Shown: piece after piece, positions 1 to 7,323 of the stretch
Position numbering within the stretch: the first letter of the stretch is position 1
Layout: every line of letters starts with the position of its first letter
NCBI GenBank assembly: GCA_035513215.1
Contig: DATKCK010000067.1
Location: 1-37,064, forward strand
Origin: DATCZB01 sp035513215
GTDB lineage: Bacteria > Pseudomonadota > Gammaproteobacteria > Steroidobacterales > Rariloculaceae
Reading direction: 5' to 3'
DNA: 37,064 nucleotides
The notes under the pieces: model-generated
Told to the model about the DNA's origin: nothing
Seen by the model: only the letters and a program-made list of their open reading frames with translations
The model's database searches: none
Made by a program: the position numbers and the translations under genes

Positions 1-406
1 GGGCGATCTGCGCCGCGCGCTGGCCGACGTCGACGAGATCGGTCGAGATCCGGATCCATTCGCCCTGGTCCGGTGCCCGCGGCGGCATCATCAGCAGATT
101 GCCGGACTCGGCCAGCGTCAGCGCGGCCGACCAGACCTCGATCCATTCGAGATCGGTCTGGGGCTGGTTCTCGTGCACGCCTTCGGCGTCGACGACGACG
201 GAAACCGAGCCCCAGTAGACTTCGGCTGCGAGCGTAACGGTCCCGCGCATCAGATCGAGTACGGTCGCAACGGGCTTGTAGGGGGTGGCCGGTGCCGGTG
301 CCGCCGCGGTGCCTTGAGCGTCCGTTGTGTTGCCGTCCTGCCCTCCGCAGGCGGCGAGAACGGTCGCGAAAAGGGCGAAAAGGGCGAACCGTGGAATTGC
401 GCGCAT
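1..406 (-). CDS. Lipoprotein of unknown function, 3' end cut by window edge
   Basis: Seen: an open frame reads leftward from an ATG at 406-404 to the window edge, giving at least 135 residues. AGGGAG lies about 8 nt upstream. Residues 1-19 form a basic-hydrophobic signal peptide ending in a lipobox (L-A-A-C, Cys20). A Gly/Thr/Ala/Pro-rich linker follows, typical of a secreted lipoprotein. The remainder is acidic with Trp and no motif I recognise. It starts 29 bp after the FHA gene on the same strand, so the two may be co-transcribed. Inferred: sorted by signal peptidase II to the envelope. The function is unknown and the C-terminus lies outside the window. Confidence 0.75.
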   Translation of the reverse strand, partial: MRAIPRFALFALFATVLAACGGQDGNTTDAQGTAAAPAPATPYKPVATVLDLMRGTVTLAAEVYWGSVSVVVDAEGVHENQPQTDLEWIEVWSAALTLAESGNLLMMPPRAPDQGEWIRISTDLVDVGQRAAQIA

Positions 407-435
407 GAGTACTTCTCCCTGAATACTGAATCCGG

Positions 436-1062
436 TCAGCTTATGAGCGTCTCGGGCGACCGTGTCACTGTGACATATACAGTGGGGCCGTTCGGATGAA
501 ACCTGAGCTCGCCGTCTTGCGGTACCGTCGCCGTGCCCGAAACTCGCGAGTTCTCGATGAAAGTGCCGTTCGCGCTGTCGAGGTCGCGGATGTGCCAGGT
601 GCCGTTCTCGGCCCAGAGAATGGCATGAAAACGGCTGACGCGCGCGTCCGAGAGCTCGACATCGTTGCCGGGCTCGCGGCCGATGCTGACGGGCTGGAAG
701 AACCGCCGCTCGTTCGTTCGCGACTCCTCCCCGACCCAGGCCAAAAGGACGTAGCCCGCGTCCTTGGCGTCATGGCGCGCCGTGGCCCAGCCGAGCGCCG
801 GGTTCTTGAGCGCGACGTCCTTGGGATCGCGCACGAGCTGGGGCGGGACGATGTCGTAGCGCCACGACACGATCGCAACGAGCGGGATCAGCGCGGCGCC
901 GATGATGATGGGCCATCTCAGGCTCGCGGGCTCGATGCCGAAGGGCTCCGCGAAGTTCAGGCCCGTCGCGATGAAGCCGATGTAGACGGCCAGATAGATG
1001 CCGACGACGCGGATGACCTTGCGGCGCATGAGCTCGGCGGCGATGGTGCGGAGTGGTTTCAT
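436..1062 (-). CDS. Membrane-anchored FHA-domain protein
   Basis: Seen: 208 residues. Residues 1-75 hold two hydrophobic helices (about 16-36 and 50-68) after a basic start containing R-R-K-V-I-R-V. This resembles the membrane module found at the N-terminus of many gammaproteobacterial adenylate cyclase/TPR proteins. Residues about 122-200 are an FHA domain, with G-R-E at 128-130, S-R-F-H at 143-146 and the N-G pair at 165-166. Known: FHA domains bind phosphothreonine peptides. Inferred: an inner-membrane phosphopeptide receptor with a cytosolic FHA head. No kinase or phosphatase gene is adjacent. It lies upstream of the lipoprotein gene on the same strand and is divergent from the hydrolase at 1292. 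Confidence 0.85.
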   Translation of the reverse strand: MKPLRTIAAELMRRKVIRVVGIYLAVYIGFIATGLNFAEPFGIEPASLRWPIIIGAALIPLVAIVSWRYDIVPPQLVRDPKDVALKNPALGWATARHDAKDAGYVLLAWVGEESRTNERRFFQPVSIGREPGNDVELSDARVSRFHAILWAENGTWHIRDLDSANGTFIENSRVSGTATVPQDGELRFHPNGPTVYVTVTRSPETLIS

Positions 1063-1154
1063 TGCCTATCGCGAGGGCGATGGGTCGCCTGGCCGACATT
1101 CTGCCCGAAGAGGCGGACTCGTGAACGTCTCCGGGCCGGCGTCTTACGGTCGGC

Positions 1155-1216
1155 ACCCCTCCATGGAGGGGTTTCGCACCAGAATGGTGCATCGCACGCC
1201 TCCGCGGAGGGGTGCG
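1155..1216. repeat. Pair of 18-bp palindromes plus small hairpin in divergent intergenic region
   Basis: The 229-bp gap between two divergent genes holds a perfect 18-bp palindrome ACCCCTCCATGGAGGGGT at 1155-1172. A close copy, ACGCCTCCGCGGAGGGGT, lies at 1196-1213 and extends as a near-perfect 24-bp palindrome over 1193-1216. Between them, 1176-1190 is another inverted repeat (GCACCA, GAA, TGGTGC). The copies are 41 bp apart. They could be operators for a dimeric regulator, transcript hairpins ahead of the hydrolase, or a dispersed palindromic repeat. No promoter hexamers can be assigned with confidence. Confidence 0.7.
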
Positions 1217-1291
1217 AGGCGCCGCCGGAGGGCTTGCGGGAGCGGCGCGGCGAGGCGAGTATGGGCGCTTCAACCGCAGGGGGAATCTGCA

Positions 1292-2209
1292 ATGAATAAG
1301 AACGTCCAGGGCTTCGTATCGTTGGTCTTGTTTGGCATTGGCGGCGCTGCCGTCGCGCAGCCGCCTGGCGTGACGATGGAAGACATTCAGCGTCAGCTGC
1401 CGCTCGAGGGCGCGCCGCTCGCGATCCCCGGTCCTTACGAGGTGGTCTCGGAACCGGCATTCGGCCAGCCGAGCCATATCGTATTCAGGCCCGCAGATTT
1501 GAGCGCCTTCCCGAGTAGCGACACGCTGCCGGTCATGGCCTGGGGCAACGGCGGCTGCGCGATCGACGGCAGGCGCTACGGGGACTTCCTGTCGACGATC
1601 GCCTCGCACGGCTTTCTCGTCATGACGACCGTGCCGGTCGAGGGGCAGGAACGCGCGCGAGGGGTGCCCGAGAACATGATCGCCGCCTTCGACTGGGCAG
1701 AAGCCGAGAACGCCCGTGACGGCTCGCCGCTCGCCGGCAAGATCGCGACCGGTCAGATTTCCGCCATGGGCCAGTCCTGCGGCGGCTTCATGTCGGTCGC
1801 CGCGGGCGCGGATTCGCGTGTCGGCACGATCGGCGTCTTCAACTCCGGCGTGCAGCCGCCGAATCCGGATGCGCAGGGCGGCGGCAACGCGACGACCACC
1901 GATTCGCTCGCCGATCTGCACGGACCCGTGCTGCTGATCAACGGCGGCGAGGTCGATTTCATGTACGAGCCGGCGCAGGACAACTTCGAGCGCATCGACC
2001 ATGTGCCGGCCTTCTATGGCGCGCGCGAGAACGCGGGCCACACGGCGACGGTGTTTCATCCGGGCGGCGGCGAGTACGCCAACGTCGCATCGAACTGGCT
2101 CAAGTACGTGTTCAAGGACGATGCCGAAGCCGGAGAGATGTTCGTCGGCGCGGATTGCTCCCTTTGCACGAACCCGACCTGGGAGACGATGTCAAAGGGC
2201 CTCGACTGA
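1292..2209 (+). CDS. Secreted alpha/beta-hydrolase (esterase/lipase-like)
   Basis: Seen: 305 residues. The frame is open from 998, but the ATG at 1292 has AGGGGGA upstream and begins a signal peptide (residues 1-22, ending A-V-A-Q). A nucleophile elbow G-Q-S-C-G occupies 160-164 with Ser162. Asp222 (after L-L-I-N-G-G-E) and His250 (in N-A-G-H) are spaced as the acid and base of an alpha/beta-hydrolase triad. Two cysteines near the C-terminus (C-S-L-C) could form a disulphide. Known: related folds hydrolyse esters such as platelet-activating factor, chlorophyll or polyester. Inferred: a periplasmic or extracellular esterase of unknown substrate. The lectin-fold gene follows 45 bp downstream on the same strand. 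Confidence 0.85.
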   Translation: MNKNVQGFVSLVLFGIGGAAVAQPPGVTMEDIQRQLPLEGAPLAIPGPYEVVSEPAFGQPSHIVFRPADLSAFPSSDTLPVMAWGNGGCAIDGRRYGDFLSTIASHGFLVMTTVPVEGQERARGVPENMIAAFDWAEAENARDGSPLAGKIATGQISAMGQSCGGFMSVAAGADSRVGTIGVFNSGVQPPNPDAQGGGNATTTDSLADLHGPVLLINGGEVDFMYEPAQDNFERIDHVPAFYGARENAGHTATVFHPGGGEYANVASNWLKYVFKDDAEAGEMFVGADCSLCTNPTWETMSKGLD

Positions 2210-2254
2210 TTTGCTTCTCTCGAATCGAGCAATAACCAAACAGAGTAAACGAAA

Positions 2255-2902
2255 ATGCAGAAGATCAATCGATATCTAGGACTTTCGGCGGGCGCAGCAC
2301 TAGTCGCGGGTCTTGCGCTCGCGCAGTCGGACAACGCGAGCTTCTTCGTGACCAGCGAGAATCCCGGCAACGGCGGCGATCTCGGCGGGCTCGACGGCGC
2401 GGACGCGCACTGTCAGGCGCTCGCCGAAGCCGCCGGCATCAGCGGCACGACCTGGCGGGCCTATCTCTCGACGAGCACGGTCGACGCGCGCGATCGCATC
2501 GGCGACGGGCCCTGGTACAACGTCGACGGCGTCATGATCGCCGAGGACGTCGAGCAGCTCCACGGCGACAACAACCTGACGGGCGAGACGGCGATCGACG
2601 AGAACGGCGATACGCCGGCCTACCTCGTCATGGTCGATGGTCAGGCTCAGCGCGCCGGCGATTCGCTCGTGCACGATATTCTGACGGGCACGAACGAGGA
2701 CGGCACGGCCAACGAAGCGACCTGCAACAACTGGACCGACGGTACGAGCGCCGCGACGGCCATGCTCGGTCACGCCGACCGCATGGGCCGCAATCCGGGC
2801 TTGAACTCCTGGAACGCGATCCACGCATCGCAGGGCTGCGCCATGGAGCAGCTGATCCCGACCGGCGGCGCCGGCATGTTTTACTGCTTCGCGATCGACT
2901 GA
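2255..2902 (+). CDS. Secreted C-type-lectin-fold protein (DUF1554-like)
   Basis: Seen: 215 residues. Residues 1-23 are a signal peptide (ends A-L-A-Q). The mature part opens with F-F-V-T-S and G-G-L-D-G-A-D-A-H-C, followed by T-W-R-A-Y-L-S-T-S. This arrangement recurs in secreted DUF1554-type domains of the C-type-lectin/endostatin-like superfamily. Cysteines in the second half (C-N-N-W, G-C-A-M, Y-C-F) would pair as in that fold. There is no transmembrane segment beyond the signal. Inferred: a periplasmic or surface binding domain, ligand unknown. It shares strand and spacing with the hydrolase upstream, so co-transcription is plausible. The ribosome site is weak. Confidence 0.75.
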   Translation: MQKINRYLGLSAGAALVAGLALAQSDNASFFVTSENPGNGGDLGGLDGADAHCQALAEAAGISGTTWRAYLSTSTVDARDRIGDGPWYNVDGVMIAEDVEQLHGDNNLTGETAIDENGDTPAYLVMVDGQAQRAGDSLVHDILTGTNEDGTANEATCNNWTDGTSAATAMLGHADRMGRNPGLNSWNAIHASQGCAMEQLIPTGGAGMFYCFAID

Positions 2903-2923
2903 TCTGACGGCGATCTCTAGCAT

Positions 2924-2959
2924 CGCCGGCCGCGGCTGATCTTTGAGCCGCGGCCGGCG
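2924..2959 (+). promoter_or_regulatory. 14-bp perfect stem-loop just before monooxygenase start
   Basis: CGCCGGCCGCGGCT at 2924-2937 pairs perfectly with 2946-2959 around an 8-nt loop. The stem can be extended by a bulged GCATC/GATGC. The 3' arm ends 8 nt before the ATG at 2968 and contains the only purine-rich, Shine-Dalgarno-like bases (GGCGG). No T-run follows, so a simple intrinsic terminator is unlikely. Inferred: it limits translation or read-through from the lectin gene into the monooxygenase gene. Confidence 0.6.
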
Positions 2960-2967
2960 GATGCCGG

Positions 2968-4539
2968 ATGAAGACGAGCGAAGTCCCAGTCCTGATCGTC
3001 GGCGGCGGCGCGGCCGGCACGACGCTGTCGCTCGAGCTCGCTCGCCGTAGTGTCGAGGCGCGCTGCGTCGATCGGCTGCCGGCGGCGGCCGCCACCTCGC
3101 GCGCGATCGTCGTGCATGCGCGCACGGCCGAGCTGCTCGATCGCATCGACGATCGACTCATCGGTCGCTATCTCGAGCGCTGCATTCCGAATTTCGGCTA
3201 CGTCCTGCACTTCGTCGACGCGGCGGGGACGCGCAGCGAGGTCCGGCCGGGCATCGACTTCACGCACATAGACAGCCGCTACCCATACATGCTGATCCAT
3301 GGCCAGAGCGATACCGAGAATCACATCCGCGACTACATGCGCGAGGAATTCGGCTTCGGGATCGAGTGGAACACGCGCTGTATCGACGTGACGCAGGATG
3401 CCGACGGCGTGACGGCGACGCTCGTTCACGGCGGTGACGACGGCGAGCGCGAGCTCGTCCGCTGCCGGTATCTCGTTGCCTGCGACGGCATCAACTCGCG
3501 CGTTCGCCGCTGTCTCGAGCTGTCGCAGCAGGAGAGCGGCTATTCAGGCACGGTGCTCCAGAACATGGACGTCTTTCTCAACGGCTTTCCGGATGCCGAG
3601 GATTACGTGCACTACTGCGCCGGCACCGACCACTTCATCATGGTCGTCAAGCTGCCCGGCGGCTACTTTCGCCTGCTGCTCAGCGACCGCGGCGAGGCGG
3701 CCGACCCAAACGTCACGCCCGAGCGGGCGTTCATGGGTCTCGTCGAGCGGCACTTCGACGGCGTGTCGCTCGGCGACCTCGTCTGGCATTCGAAATGGGA
3801 GAGCTGGGTGCGTCTCGCCGAAACCTACCGCGAGGGCAATGTGCTTTTGGCCGGCGATTCGGCGCACGTGCATTCGACGACGGGCGGCCAGGGCATGAAC
3901 TGCTGCATGCAGGACGCGTTCAATCTCGGCTGGAAGCTCGCGCTCGTCGTCGAAGGCCGCGCGCATCCGGAGCTGCTCGCGAGCTACGAGGTCGAAAGAC
4001 GCCCGATTGCCGAGCAGGTCATCTGGGCGGCGTCGTCGCTGCACGAGATCTTCATGGGTCACGGCAAGGACATCGCCGAACGCGCGAAGAAGATCAGCGA
4101 CAAGGCGTTTCTCGACGCCGTCGTCGGCCGCTGCTCAGGTATCGCCTATACCTACCGCGACTACGTCGATCAGCCCGGGGCGGGCGAAGGACTCGAAGGC
4201 CCGATGATCGGTGACCGTGTGCCGGACGCGGATCTCGCCGGCGGGCGACGGCTCTTCGAGCTCGCGCGGCACCCGGGTTTCACGCTGGTCGCGTTGCCCG
4301 GACGCACGAGCGACGGCCAGGTCTCTGACCGGGCGCTCGAGCGCGTGCGCTCGCGTCACGGCGACCTCGTGAATTGCCATGCGCTGGAGCCCGCCAACGG
4401 TCTGACGCGCGCTTTCGGCAGCGACGACAAGGATCGGCTGCTGCTGATCCGGCCCGACGGGTACCTCGGCTATCGTTGCCGCGCCGGTGACTCTGATCGG
4501 CTCGAGCGCCATCTCGACGAGCTCCTGATCACGCAATGA
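2968..4539 (+). CDS. FAD-dependent aromatic-ring monooxygenase (PHBH/TfdB-type)
   Basis: Seen: 523 residues. The Rossmann motif V-G-G-G-A-A-G at 11-17 binds FAD. The D-G motif (A-C-D-G, Asp173) and the G-D motif (L-A-G-D-S-A-H, Asp297), followed by T-T-G-G-Q-G-M-N, define the class A flavoprotein hydroxylases. The roughly 120-residue C-terminal tail looks like the thioredoxin-like domain of phenol or dichlorophenol hydroxylases. Known: these enzymes use NAD(P)H and O2 to hydroxylate phenolic or polyketide rings. Inferred: catabolism or modification of an aromatic compound, with the substrate unreadable from sequence. A second ATG at 2961 is out of frame. The aldo/keto reductase starts 46 bp downstream. 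Confidence 0.88.
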   Translation: MKTSEVPVLIVGGGAAGTTLSLELARRSVEARCVDRLPAAAATSRAIVVHARTAELLDRIDDRLIGRYLERCIPNFGYVLHFVDAAGTRSEVRPGIDFTHIDSRYPYMLIHGQSDTENHIRDYMREEFGFGIEWNTRCIDVTQDADGVTATLVHGGDDGERELVRCRYLVACDGINSRVRRCLELSQQESGYSGTVLQNMDVFLNGFPDAEDYVHYCAGTDHFIMVVKLPGGYFRLLLSDRGEAADPNVTPERAFMGLVERHFDGVSLGDLVWHSKWESWVRLAETYREGNVLLAGDSAHVHSTTGGQGMNCCMQDAFNLGWKLALVVEGRAHPELLASYEVERRPIAEQVIWAASSLHEIFMGHGKDIAERAKKISDKAFLDAVVGRCSGIAYTYRDYVDQPGAGEGLEGPMIGDRVPDADLAGGRRLFELARHPGFTLVALPGRTSDGQVSDRALERVRSRHGDLVNCHALEPANGLTRAFGSDDKDRLLLIRPDGYLGYRCRAGDSDRLERHLDELLITQ

Positions 4540-4585
4540 GGCTCGATGCCGACATCGCCAACTTCAGGCTCCTGCCGGAGCCGCG

Positions 4586-5416
4586 GTGACGTCGCGCGCG
4601 GCTATCGAGATGCCGCCGATCCTGTACGGAACGGCGTGGAAGAAGGAGGCCACCGCTTCGCTCGTCGCGCTCGCGATCAGCGAGGGCTTCCGCGGTATCG
4701 ATACGGCGTGTCAGCCCCGGCACTACCACGAGCCCGGCGTCGGCCGCGGCGTCGCGCAGAGCCTGGGCAGCGGCCTGAAACGCGGCGATCTGTTTCTGCA
4801 AACCAAGTACTCGCCGCTGAATGCCCAGGATCCGTCGCGCTTGCCCTACGACGCCAAGGCGCCGATCGCCGATCAGGTCGCGCAGTCGTTCGCGAGATCG
4901 CTCGAGAATCTCGACACCGACTATCTCGACAGCCTGCTGCTGCATGCGCCGCTGTCTAGCCTTGCCGAGACGCTGGCGGCCTGGCGGGCACTGGAAGCGA
5001 TCGCCGCAACGGGCGGCGCGCGCCGGCTCGGGATCAGCAATTTCTATTCGCTCGCTATGCTCGAGGCGCTCTATGAGGCTGCCGAGATCAAGCCCGCCGC
5101 CCTGCAAAACCGCTTCTATCGCGATACGGGCTACGACAAAGAGGTCCGCGCCTTCTGCCGCGCGCACGACATTGTCTATCAAAGCTTTTGGACGGTGACG
5201 GCCAACGGGCATTTGCTCGAGCACGAGACATTGCGGGCGATTGCGTCGCGGTACGAAAGGACGCCCGAACAGGTCCTGTTTCGATTTTTGACTCACGAAG
5301 GCGTGGTGCCGCTGACGGGCACGACCGACGTCACGCACATGCGCCAAACTCTCGCGATCTTCGAGTTCGAGCTCGACGACGCGGAAGTCGGCGCTCTGGC
5401 GGGGCTCTTGAGCTAG
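4586..5416 (+). CDS. Aldo/keto reductase family protein
   Basis: Seen: 276 residues from a GTG at 4586, preceded by GGAG. An in-frame ATG at 4610 is an alternative. The AKR tetrad is readable: Asp39 (G-I-D-T-A), Tyr47, Lys74 (Q-T-K-Y) and His120 (L-L-L-H). G-I-S-N-F and a late G-T-T-D-V stretch match the barrel's NADPH-binding strands. The gap between Asp39 and Tyr47 is longer than the usual five residues. Known: NADPH-dependent carbonyl reduction. Inferred: acts in the same pathway as the monooxygenase upstream. Its stop codon overlaps that of the convergent hipA gene, the shared CTAG giving TAG on each strand. Confidence 0.85.
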   Translation: MTSRAAIEMPPILYGTAWKKEATASLVALAISEGFRGIDTACQPRHYHEPGVGRGVAQSLGSGLKRGDLFLQTKYSPLNAQDPSRLPYDAKAPIADQVAQSFARSLENLDTDYLDSLLLHAPLSSLAETLAAWRALEAIAATGGARRLGISNFYSLAMLEALYEAAEIKPAALQNRFYRDTGYDKEVRAFCRAHDIVYQSFWTVTANGHLLEHETLRAIASRYERTPEQVLFRFLTHEGVVPLTGTTDVTHMRQTLAIFEFELDDAEVGALAGLLS

Positions 5417-6735
5417 CGTCGGTTCTCCGGCCGCAACGAAGCGGCCCGTCGGTGCGCCTTGCCGACCTGCGTAATTCTCGCTTCGGCGACGCCCGCCTCG
5501 GCCGCGAATTCGGGCCAGCGCGCGACAGCCGCGTCGACTTCCTCGACGATACCGAGCGCGCGCGCCCGCTTGATGCCGCCCGCTGCGCCGAGCGCAACGA
5601 GATCCTCGAGCTCGAAATCCTCGCGCTTGCCATTGATGCTCATCTGATGCCGGCTCGTCCAGAGGCCGTCGGGGTTATAGGCGTAGGCGACGTCGAAAGC
5701 CGGCGACAGGCGCCACTCTCCGCGCCGGTTCATCAGAAACGCGATGTTCTTGACGTGATCGTCGTGGTCGCGCGCGATGACGCTGAACACGGCGCGCCGG
5801 AACTGCTCCTCGACGGCGCTCATCGGCAGGTCGAGCTGCCTTATCGTCATCAGCGCCTGCTCGTAGGAGTAGGCGCCCGGCTGGTTGAAGTCGAAATGAC
5901 GCATCGCGCAAAGCGACTGCATGTGGGTCTTGTCGCCGTCGGCCGCGCGGTCGAATCGGCGCGTCATGAAATGCGCGCGGCCCCCTTCGCGATGCAGCCG
6001 GCACTCGCTCATCTCGATGCCAGCCGCGACGGCCGTCAGGTGGTAGGCGAACTCGATCGAACCGTAGCCCTGCGGATCCGCGACCTCCCTGTCGCGGTTG
6101 CCGGCGACGCCGTCGAACTTCATGAGCCAGTAGCCAACGCCGCGATCGGCCGGCAGCTGGCCCGAGCAAAACTCGCCCGTCGATTCGTTGAACGCGAGTA
6201 TTGCCTTGGCGCGCGCGCCGCCGGCCGATGTGCCAACGCGCAGAATGTCCTCGATGACGCCGGCGTCGTCGTCGCCCGTGAGCTTTCCCGCAAGACCGAT
6301 GCGCTCGTCGAGCACACGATTGGCGAGCGCGACGAGCGCGTCGATCTCGAGGCGTTTGTGCCTGCCCGGATTGCGCGGGACCGCGGGCTCGAACTCGAGC
6401 GCGCCCATGCCGCGCGTGCCGATATAGCAAAGCCGCTCGACGGGGTTGAAGCTCGCGGGCTCTCTGCCCTGGCTTGCGAGCCAGGCATCGATCAGCGCGT
6501 TGCCGAACTTGTCGGGCAAAGAGTCCGCGAGCAGCCCCGGCAGGCCCCTGAACGTCTCGCGCGCGAGCTCGGGAAACTCGTAGGGTCGGGCGGCGAGCGG
6601 CATCGTCAGCGGCGCGACCTCGATGCGGCTCGTGACGAACTCGGGCGCGTACTGGAAGACGCCGATCCCGCGGTCGGCAATCCATGAGACGGCGCCGATG
6701 TCGCGGCCCCAGAGTCTGACGCGGGCGTCGGTCAT
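5413..6735 (-). CDS. hipA: HipA-family serine/threonine kinase toxin
   Basis: Seen: 440 residues. The N-terminal subdomain carries G-L-P-G-L-L-A-D-S-L-P-D at 64-75. G-T-S-A-G-G-A-R-A-K-A at 168-178 is the phosphate-binding/autophosphorylation loop. Lys206 (L-M-K-F-D-G) fits the ATP lysine. The catalytic loop D-D-H-V-K-N gives Asp325 and Asn330, and F-D-V gives the metal Asp348, so the kinase looks intact. Known: HipA kinases phosphorylate targets such as glutamyl-tRNA synthetase and induce dormancy. The start is the ATG at 6735, overlapping the hipB stop by 4 bp (ATGA). Inferred: translationally coupled toxin of a type II toxin-antitoxin pair. Its actual target is unknown. Confidence 0.92.
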   Translation of the reverse strand: MTDARVRLWGRDIGAVSWIADRGIGVFQYAPEFVTSRIEVAPLTMPLAARPYEFPELARETFRGLPGLLADSLPDKFGNALIDAWLASQGREPASFNPVERLCYIGTRGMGALEFEPAVPRNPGRHKRLEIDALVALANRVLDERIGLAGKLTGDDDAGVIEDILRVGTSAGGARAKAILAFNESTGEFCSGQLPADRGVGYWLMKFDGVAGNRDREVADPQGYGSIEFAYHLTAVAAGIEMSECRLHREGGRAHFMTRRFDRAADGDKTHMQSLCAMRHFDFNQPGAYSYEQALMTIRQLDLPMSAVEEQFRRAVFSVIARDHDDHVKNIAFLMNRRGEWRLSPAFDVAYAYNPDGLWTSRHQMSINGKREDFELEDLVALGAAGGIKRARALGIVEEVDAAVARWPEFAAEAGVAEARITQVGKAHRRAASLRPENRR

Positions 6736-7103
6736 CGCGGGCCGGCGCGATCCTCGTCGTCGCCCCAGGTCCACTCGCCCGTTTCGGCGCCGGCCGGGCG
6801 CCGGGCGCGCTGGCGCTCCTTACTTTTGAGGCGGACGCGGTCGATCGGGCTGACGCCGGGCGCAGGCAGCAGGGCTTCGAGACGGTTGGCGATACCGAGC
6901 GCGCGCATGAGCCGAATCAGCGTCTCGACCGAGATGCCGCCGCCGTTCTCGAGCCTCGTGATCGTCCGGCGCGAGACGCCGGCTTCGCCCGCCAGCTCTT
7001 CCTGGCTGATATTCTGCTGGAGCCGCGTGACCTCGAGGCGCCGGCCGATCTCGGCTTCGATTTCCGGGATCGGGGCAAGCGTGAAGTCCAGTTTTGGAGA
7101 CAT
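6732..7103 (-). CDS. hipB: HipB-type helix-turn-helix antitoxin
   Basis: Seen: 123 residues from the ATG at 7103, with AAGG upstream. The frame extends further upstream, but that part lies in the AT-rich promoter region. An XRE-type helix-turn-helix spans about residues 20-75: L-Q-Q-N-I-S-Q-E-E-L-A, then G-V-S-R-R-T-I-T-R-L-E-N-G. The C-terminal tail (about 80-123) is charged and ends W-T-W-G-D-D-E-D-R, like the flexible antitoxin tails that contact HipA. Known: HipB represses the operon and neutralises HipA. Inferred: autoregulation through the inverted repeats immediately upstream (7132-7244). Confidence 0.9.
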   Translation of the reverse strand: MSPKLDFTLAPIPEIEAEIGRRLEVTRLQQNISQEELAGEAGVSRRTITRLENGGGISVETLIRLMRALGIANRLEALLPAPGVSPIDRVRLKSKERQRARRPAGAETGEWTWGDDEDRAGPR

Positions 7104-7131
7104 ATATTGCCTTTTAAATGGGATTAACTGG

Positions 7132-7244
7132 TTATTGCGCAGTATATTACGCATAAACTCTCAATGTCGATTGGTAGCTATTATGCGCAAAAATATGCTC
7201 GCAAGTTGCTATTAATCTGCTTTATACGCGATAAATTGCGCAAT
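7132..7244. promoter_or_regulatory. Candidate HipB operator array
   Basis: This stretch is strikingly AT-rich against its GC-rich surroundings. The core TGCGCA occurs three times (7136-7141, 7184-7189, 7237-7242), spaced 48 and 53 bp. The first two are half-sites of spaced inverted repeats: TGCG, 10 bp, CGCA at 7136-7153, and TGCG, 12 bp, CGCA at 7184-7203. The third is the perfect palindrome ATTGCGCAAT at 7235-7244. Inferred: operators for the HipB dimer overlapping the hipBA promoter. I cannot fix the -10 and -35 boxes. Confidence 0.55.
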
Positions 7245-7323
7245 CAGTGACGTACTGTCCGGTGGCGCCGCCGCGCGATCGGGCGGGGCGTGCTGCGGCT
7301 GCTGTCGCGCAATGCGGATTAGC

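Noticed and set aside
5188..6687. A 499-codon plus-strand frame opposite hipA
   Set aside because: Overlaps both the aldo/keto reductase and an intact HipA kinase. No motif, no ribosome site, shadow composition.
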